From Tectiglobus sp965224045 (GTDB lineage Bacteria; Pseudomonadota; Alphaproteobacteria; Rhizobiales; Hyphomicrobiaceae), in NCBI GenBank assembly GCA_965224045.1, contig CBDCYD010000016.1:682001-746000 (forward strand): DNA of 64,000 nucleotides. The letters are read 5' to 3'. Position 1 is the first letter of the stretch; every line of letters begins with the position of its first letter. A program made the translations under genes and the position numbers. A model generated the notes under the pieces. That model ran no database searches and was not told the DNA's origin. It saw only the letters and a list, made by a program, of their open reading frames with translations. Shown here piece after piece: positions 60,349 to 64,000 of the stretch.

Positions 60349-61655
60349 CAATCGGCCGCTCCGCCATAGGGAATGTTGCGTCCGCCATAGCGGCGCACGC
60401 GAATGTTGGCCTGTTCGCCATGGCCTATGAAGCCTTCCAGCGTGCAGAGGCGCGAGCAGTATTCGCCTATCATGGCAGAAGCGTCGTCGGTCAGGATGCG
60501 CTGATAGGTGTGGGTCTTGATGAACTTGCCGACCCACAGACCGCCGGTATATCGCCCGGCCTTCTGGGTCGGCAAAGTATGGTTGGTGCCGATCACCTTG
60601 TCACCATACGCGACGTTGGTGCGGGCGCCGAGGAACAGCGCGCCGTAGCCGGTCATATGTTCGAGGAACCAGTCGTCACGATCGGTCATGACCTGGACGT
60701 GTTCGGAGCAGATCTCGTTGGCAACCTTCAGCATTTCATCATGGTCGGCGCAGACGATGACTTCGCCGTAGTCGGCCCAGGCCTGGCGGGCGACCTCTGC
60801 CGTGGGCAGAATTGTGAGCAGGCGCTCGATCTCGGCCATGGTCTCATTGGCAAGCTTTTCCGAGTTGGTGACGAGCACCGCCGGTGATGTCGGGCCGTGT
60901 TCTGCCTGGCCGAGGAGATCGGTAGCGCACAATTCGGCATCGACGGTCTCGTCGACGATCAGCAAGGTTTCGGTCGGGCCGGCGAACAGGTCGATGCCGA
61001 CGCGACCGAAGAGTTGACGTTTGGCCTCGGCCACGAATGCGTTGCCGGGCCCGACCAGCATGTGGGTTGCGTCGATGGACTGGGTTCCGAGCGCCATGGC
61101 GCCAACCGCCTGGATGCCGCCGAGGCAATAGATCTCGTCGGCACCACCGAGATGCTGTGCTGCGACAATGGCTGGCGCGGGTTTGCCGTTGTAGGGTGGG
61201 GCGGCGGTAATAATGCGTGGTACGCCGGCGACCTTGGCGGTTACGACAGACATGTGGACAGAGGCGATAATTGGATACTTGCCTCCAGGCACGTAGCAGC
61301 CGACCGATTGAACAGGGATGTTCTTGTGGCCGAGCACAACGCCCGGCAGGGTTTCCACTTCGAGGTCGGTCAAACAGGCTTTCTGGTGTTCGGCAAAGTT
61401 GCGCACCTGCTCCTGGGCAAACTTGAGATCTTCAATGTCGCGCTCCGGGACAGCGGCAATGCAGGCCTTTATCTCGTCATCGGTCAGGCGATAGCTCTCA
61501 CGGTCGAATGAGTCGAATTTGTTCGACAGCTCCCGCACGGCAGCATCGCCGCGGGCCTCGATGTCGGCCAAGGTTGCCTCGACGATCGCGCGCACTTTGG
61601 CATCTTCGGCCGCACGGACGTCGGCGTCCTTGCCACGTTTGAGATAGTTGGCCAC
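60348..61655 (-). CDS. Histidinol-dehydrogenase-family enzyme, HpsN-like
   Basis: A 435-residue HisD-fold dehydrogenase. GCYVPGGKYPIIASVHMSVV, QAEHGPTSPA (zinc-ligand region), EHVQVM (catalytic Glu-His) and FIGHGEQANIRVRRYG are present. No other his gene is near, and it is coupled to an SDR. From family knowledge the sequence resembles the HpsN branch, which oxidises (R)-2,3-dihydroxypropane-1-sulfonate to sulfolactate, more than biosynthetic HisD. The other genes of a full sulfonate pathway are not in view, so the substrate is tentative. Confidence 0.8.
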   Translation of the reverse strand: MANYLKRGKDADVRAAEDAKVRAIVEATLADIEARGDAAVRELSNKFDSFDRESYRLTDDEIKACIAAVPERDIEDLKFAQEQVRNFAEHQKACLTDLEVETLPGVVLGHKNIPVQSVGCYVPGGKYPIIASVHMSVVTAKVAGVPRIITAAPPYNGKPAPAIVAAQHLGGADEIYCLGGIQAVGAMALGTQSIDATHMLVGPGNAFVAEAKRQLFGRVGIDLFAGPTETLLIVDETVDAELCATDLLGQAEHGPTSPAVLVTNSEKLANETMAEIERLLTILPTAEVARQAWADYGEVIVCADHDEMLKVANEICSEHVQVMTDRDDWFLEHMTGYGALFLGARTNVAYGDKVIGTNHTLPTQKAGRYTGGLWVGKFIKTHTYQRILTDDASAMIGEYCSRLCTLEGFIGHGEQANIRVRRYGGRNIPYGGAAD

Positions 61656-61875
61656 GGGTCCATCCTGGGTTTGCGTTGCGGTTTTGCCGGTGACTTTAGC
61701 CTACTGACAGGCCATGTCACCAGGGTGCAATGAAACGCATGCCGAGGCGGTTTGCAGTGCTATATTCGCTTCGCCGGGGGCTGCGGGCCGATCGACTACG
61801 TGGCCCTGTCAAAAACGGTACAGATGGCATGCCGGTATGCCACCGAAGCTGCATATCTCGCCGATGGATGTCCAC

Positions 61876-63066
61876 ATGAGCCAGTTCAAGTCCGCCACGT
61901 TCAAAGCAATGCGCCCGTCCGCGCAGCGCTTGCCGGAAAGCGGAATCATGCGTGTCTTCAATTATGGCTACGAGCGTCGGGGCCTCATCCCCTTGTGGGC
62001 GGGTGAAGGTGATACGCCAACTCCTGCGTTTATTTACGAGGCAGCGCATCGAAGCCTGACGGATGGCGAGACCTTCTACACGCACCAGCTTGGAATTCCG
62101 GAGCTGAGAGAGGCGCTGGCGCAGTATTTTGCGCGGCTCTACCGACGGTCGTTTTCGCCGGAGGAGTTCTTTGTCACGTGTGGTGGCATGCAGGCCATAC
62201 AACTTGCGATGCAGATGACGGCGGGCGACGGGGACGAGGTCGTGATCCTGTCGCCCGGTTGGCCGAATTTCGAAGGTGCCGCCGTTGTGCAGGGCGCCGT
62301 GCCGAAATTCGTCGAACTGAATTTCGGTGCCAGCGGCTGGGAGCTTGATGTCGACAAGTTGTTCGATGCCTGCGGGGCCAGAACGCGTGCCATTTGCATC
62401 AATACGCCAGCCAACCCGACCGGCTGGACCGCCAGCGAGGGGCAGTTGCGTGCCATTCTGGATTACACTCGCAGGCACGGGATCTGGATCATTGCCGATG
62501 AAATCTACGGTCGATACTACTACGAGGGCGATGGCACCGGCATGGCTCCTAGCCTGCAGACGCTGCGCGAAGACGATGACTTGATCCTGTTCGTACAGAC
62601 GTTCTCGAAGAACTGGGCCATGACGGGATGGCGGATGGGGTGGCTGCAGGGGCCATCCGAATTGGCGCAGGTCGCAGAGAACATCATCCAGTACAACACG
62701 TCCGGAGTGGCGACGTTCCTGCAGCGTGCGGGAGTTGTTGCGTTGGAACAGGGTGATGCCTTTGCGCGATCGCAGATTGCACGCGCCCGGGAAGGTCGCG
62801 ACATCGTCTGCGATGCGTTGGAGCCTTTCAACAATGTTCGCTTCACCAGGCCGAAGGGGGCATTCTACCTGCTGTTCGGGATAGACGGATTGGACAACTC
62901 GATGGATGCGGCCCTGCGGCTGGTCGATGAGGCCAATGTCGGTCTCGCACCGGGAGTAGCGTTCGGGCCCGGCGGGGAAGGTTACTATCGGATTTGCTAT
63001 CTGCGATCGCCGGACGGCTTGCGCGAAGCGATGGATCGGCTGACGGGGTGGCTGCGCCAGCAATGA
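61876..63066 (+). CDS. PLP-dependent class I/II aminotransferase
   Basis: A 396-residue fold-type I aminotransferase. PLP contacts are visible as TCGGMQAIQLAMQM, INTPANPTGW (substrate carboxylate side), IADEIYGRYYYEG (Asp-x-x-Tyr) and the PLP lysine in QTFSKNWAMTGWRMGW. It resembles aspartate/aromatic-type enzymes; substrate unknown. The start is uncertain: ATG at 61876 or 61864, both with weak ribosome sites; longer readings lack similarity. Its stop overlaps the ATG of the MFS gene (ATGA), suggesting that the transporter brings in the aminotransferase substrate or exports the product. Confidence 0.85.
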   Translation: MSQFKSATFKAMRPSAQRLPESGIMRVFNYGYERRGLIPLWAGEGDTPTPAFIYEAAHRSLTDGETFYTHQLGIPELREALAQYFARLYRRSFSPEEFFVTCGGMQAIQLAMQMTAGDGDEVVILSPGWPNFEGAAVVQGAVPKFVELNFGASGWELDVDKLFDACGARTRAICINTPANPTGWTASEGQLRAILDYTRRHGIWIIADEIYGRYYYEGDGTGMAPSLQTLREDDDLILFVQTFSKNWAMTGWRMGWLQGPSELAQVAENIIQYNTSGVATFLQRAGVVALEQGDAFARSQIARAREGRDIVCDALEPFNNVRFTRPKGAFYLLFGIDGLDNSMDAALRLVDEANVGLAPGVAFGPGGEGYYRICYLRSPDGLREAMDRLTGWLRQQ

Positions 63067-64000
63067 CGGCAACGGGGCGGCAACACGAGGAGGCGGCTGG
63101 CAGCCGCCTGTTCTTGACCACTTTGGTGGCACTCACTTTGTGCATGAACACGCTCGGTCGCGGTGTCACGGAGACGTTCACGGTCTTTCTTCTGCCGGTA
63201 GAAAAGACGATGGGGGCGAGCCGGGCGGACATGACACTCGCGTACTCGATCTACATGCTGGTCAACGGACTGTCGGCACCGGTCGCCGGGCAACTGATCG
63301 ACAAGTACGGTGCGCGGTTTACCTACGGGTTCGGATTGCTGTTTCTCGGCAGCGGCTTCTGGCTGGCCGGTCGAGCCGAAGAGCTGTGGCATTACTATCT
63401 GTTTTATGCGGTTTACGGCGGCTTCGGTGCAGCCACGCTGGGCATGGTGGCGGCCTCGAGCCTGCTCAGTCGTTGGTTTACGCATCGTCTCGGCAGCGTC
63501 GTTGCAGTGCCGCATGCGGCGACGGGTTTCGGTGTCTTGCTGATCCCACCGGCTGCGCAGTACCTGATGCAGTTCTATACCTGGCAGGAGACGCATCAAA
63601 TTCTGGGCGCAGCAGTTTTGCTGGTGCTGTTGCCCGTTTTGATCCTGCCGCTCGGGACGATGACTCGCGGATCGCAGCAGTGGCGTGTGCAGCGCCGGCG
63701 GATGCGGGCGACGGGCGAACAGGTCTGGACGGCGGCCCGGGCGATGAAGACGGAGGCATTCTGGTCGTTGTTCGGGGTCTTTTTCTTCACGTCAGCGGCT
63801 GCCTATGCCGTCATTCCGCAATGCGTGGCGTTTTTGGTCGAGCGTGGTTTCGATCCCCTGTTTGCAGCGAGTGCGTTCGGTATTTCAGGTGCGTTTTCTG
63901 CGATCGGCATCATGGCGTCGGGGTGGTTTTCCGATCGTGTCGGACGACTGACGATCGTGACGATAACCAAGATCATGACGATCACGGGCATTCTCTCGTT
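63063..64000 (+). CDS. MFS transporter, N-terminal part (runs off the window)
   Basis: The first 312 codons are present and the frame is still open at the right edge. Hydrophobic segments alternate in the usual MFS pattern. The cytoplasmic loop between helices 2 and 3 reads GQLIDKYGARFTYGFG (G-x-x-x-D-x-x-G-x-R), and the matching loop in the second half is GWFSDRVGRLTIVT. This is the oxalate/monocarboxylate-like major facilitator layout. The start overlaps the aminotransferase stop by 4 bp. Substrate is unknown. Confidence 0.85.
   Translation, partial: MTATGRQHEEAAGSRLFLTTLVALTLCMNTLGRGVTETFTVFLLPVEKTMGASRADMTLAYSIYMLVNGLSAPVAGQLIDKYGARFTYGFGLLFLGSGFWLAGRAEELWHYYLFYAVYGGFGAATLGMVAASSLLSRWFTHRLGSVVAVPHAATGFGVLLIPPAAQYLMQFYTWQETHQILGAAVLLVLLPVLILPLGTMTRGSQQWRVQRRRMRATGEQVWTAARAMKTEAFWSLFGVFFFTSAAAYAVIPQCVAFLVERGFDPLFAASAFGISGAFSAIGIMASGWFSDRVGRLTIVTITKIMTITGILS

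Noticed and set aside
60348..61655. Annotation as biosynthetic hisD
   Set aside because: No other histidine gene is present, it is coupled to an SDR, and family recall favours the HpsN branch; the symbol hisD was therefore not used.
61717..63132. A 471-codon minus-strand frame opposite the aminotransferase gene
   Set aside because: The aminotransferase has its PLP lysine and other motifs; the antisense frame has none.

Overview
The window is a GC-rich, densely packed bacterial chromosome segment that reads as alphaproteobacterial. The main evidence is one syntenic housekeeping block (about 44.9-58.5 kb: ychF, pth, rplY, prs, pgeF, midA-like methyltransferase, lgt, ubiK, a YbjN-family gene, proC). 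The surrounding metabolism also fits a versatile aerobic heterotroph: form-II-type CO dehydrogenase genes, many CoA-thioester enzymes, and several Fe(II)/2-oxoglutarate dioxygenases. No rRNA, tRNA, CRISPR array or complete insertion sequence was seen.

Left part (1-9.3 kb): the 3' end of a CoxL-type molybdenum hydroxylase subunit, coxM, the maturation genes coxD and coxE with a nitroreductase between them, a luciferase-like flavin monooxygenase, then a run of SDR, methyltransferase, cupin and amidase genes. Between the monooxygenase and the SDR lie two tandem long palindromes (5593-5666 and 5679-5757).

9.5-18.7 kb: a membrane patatin-like protein, a small secreted protein, a 58-residue membrane protein behind an FNR/FixK-type box, a VOC-family remnant, and a minus-strand acyl-CoA/oxoacid group (HCCA-isomerase-like protein, FMN alpha-hydroxyacid oxidase, hotdog thioesterase, crotonase, CaiB/BaiF CoA-transferase, oxaloacetate-decarboxylase-like lyase). 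18.9-23.5 kb: a DUF255 thioredoxin-like protein carrying a DsbD-alpha-like C-terminus, then a PcfJ-domain gene beside almost 1 kb of lower-GC DNA with no convincing gene.

23.5-29 kb: three Fe(II)/2OG-type oxygenases, a GST, a crotonase and a ketopantoate-reductase-like enzyme. 29.2-39 kb is the most coherent functional unit. modABC sits behind a perfect Mo-box-like palindrome and converges on a minus-strand series encoding an acyl-CoA ligase, a FlK-like thioesterase, a cytoplasmic DMSO-reductase-family molybdoenzyme, a fused four-cluster Fe-S/membrane-anchor subunit and a short ModE-like regulator. This suggests a CoA-thioester-oxidising membrane molybdoenzyme together with its own molybdate supply and regulation.

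39.3-44.9 kb: a HAD hydrolase, an L,D-transpeptidase, a small lipoprotein, a candidate 6S-like RNA with a strong terminator, a CPA2 antiporter and an M3 oligopeptidase. The housekeeping block follows; between rplY and prs it contains plus-strand genes for a sulfurtransferase, an Asp-box propeller protein and a MoaD-like protein ending in Gly-Gly. The right end has a Sel1-repeat protein, an SDR plus HpsN-like dehydrogenase pair, an aminotransferase and a truncated MFS transporter.
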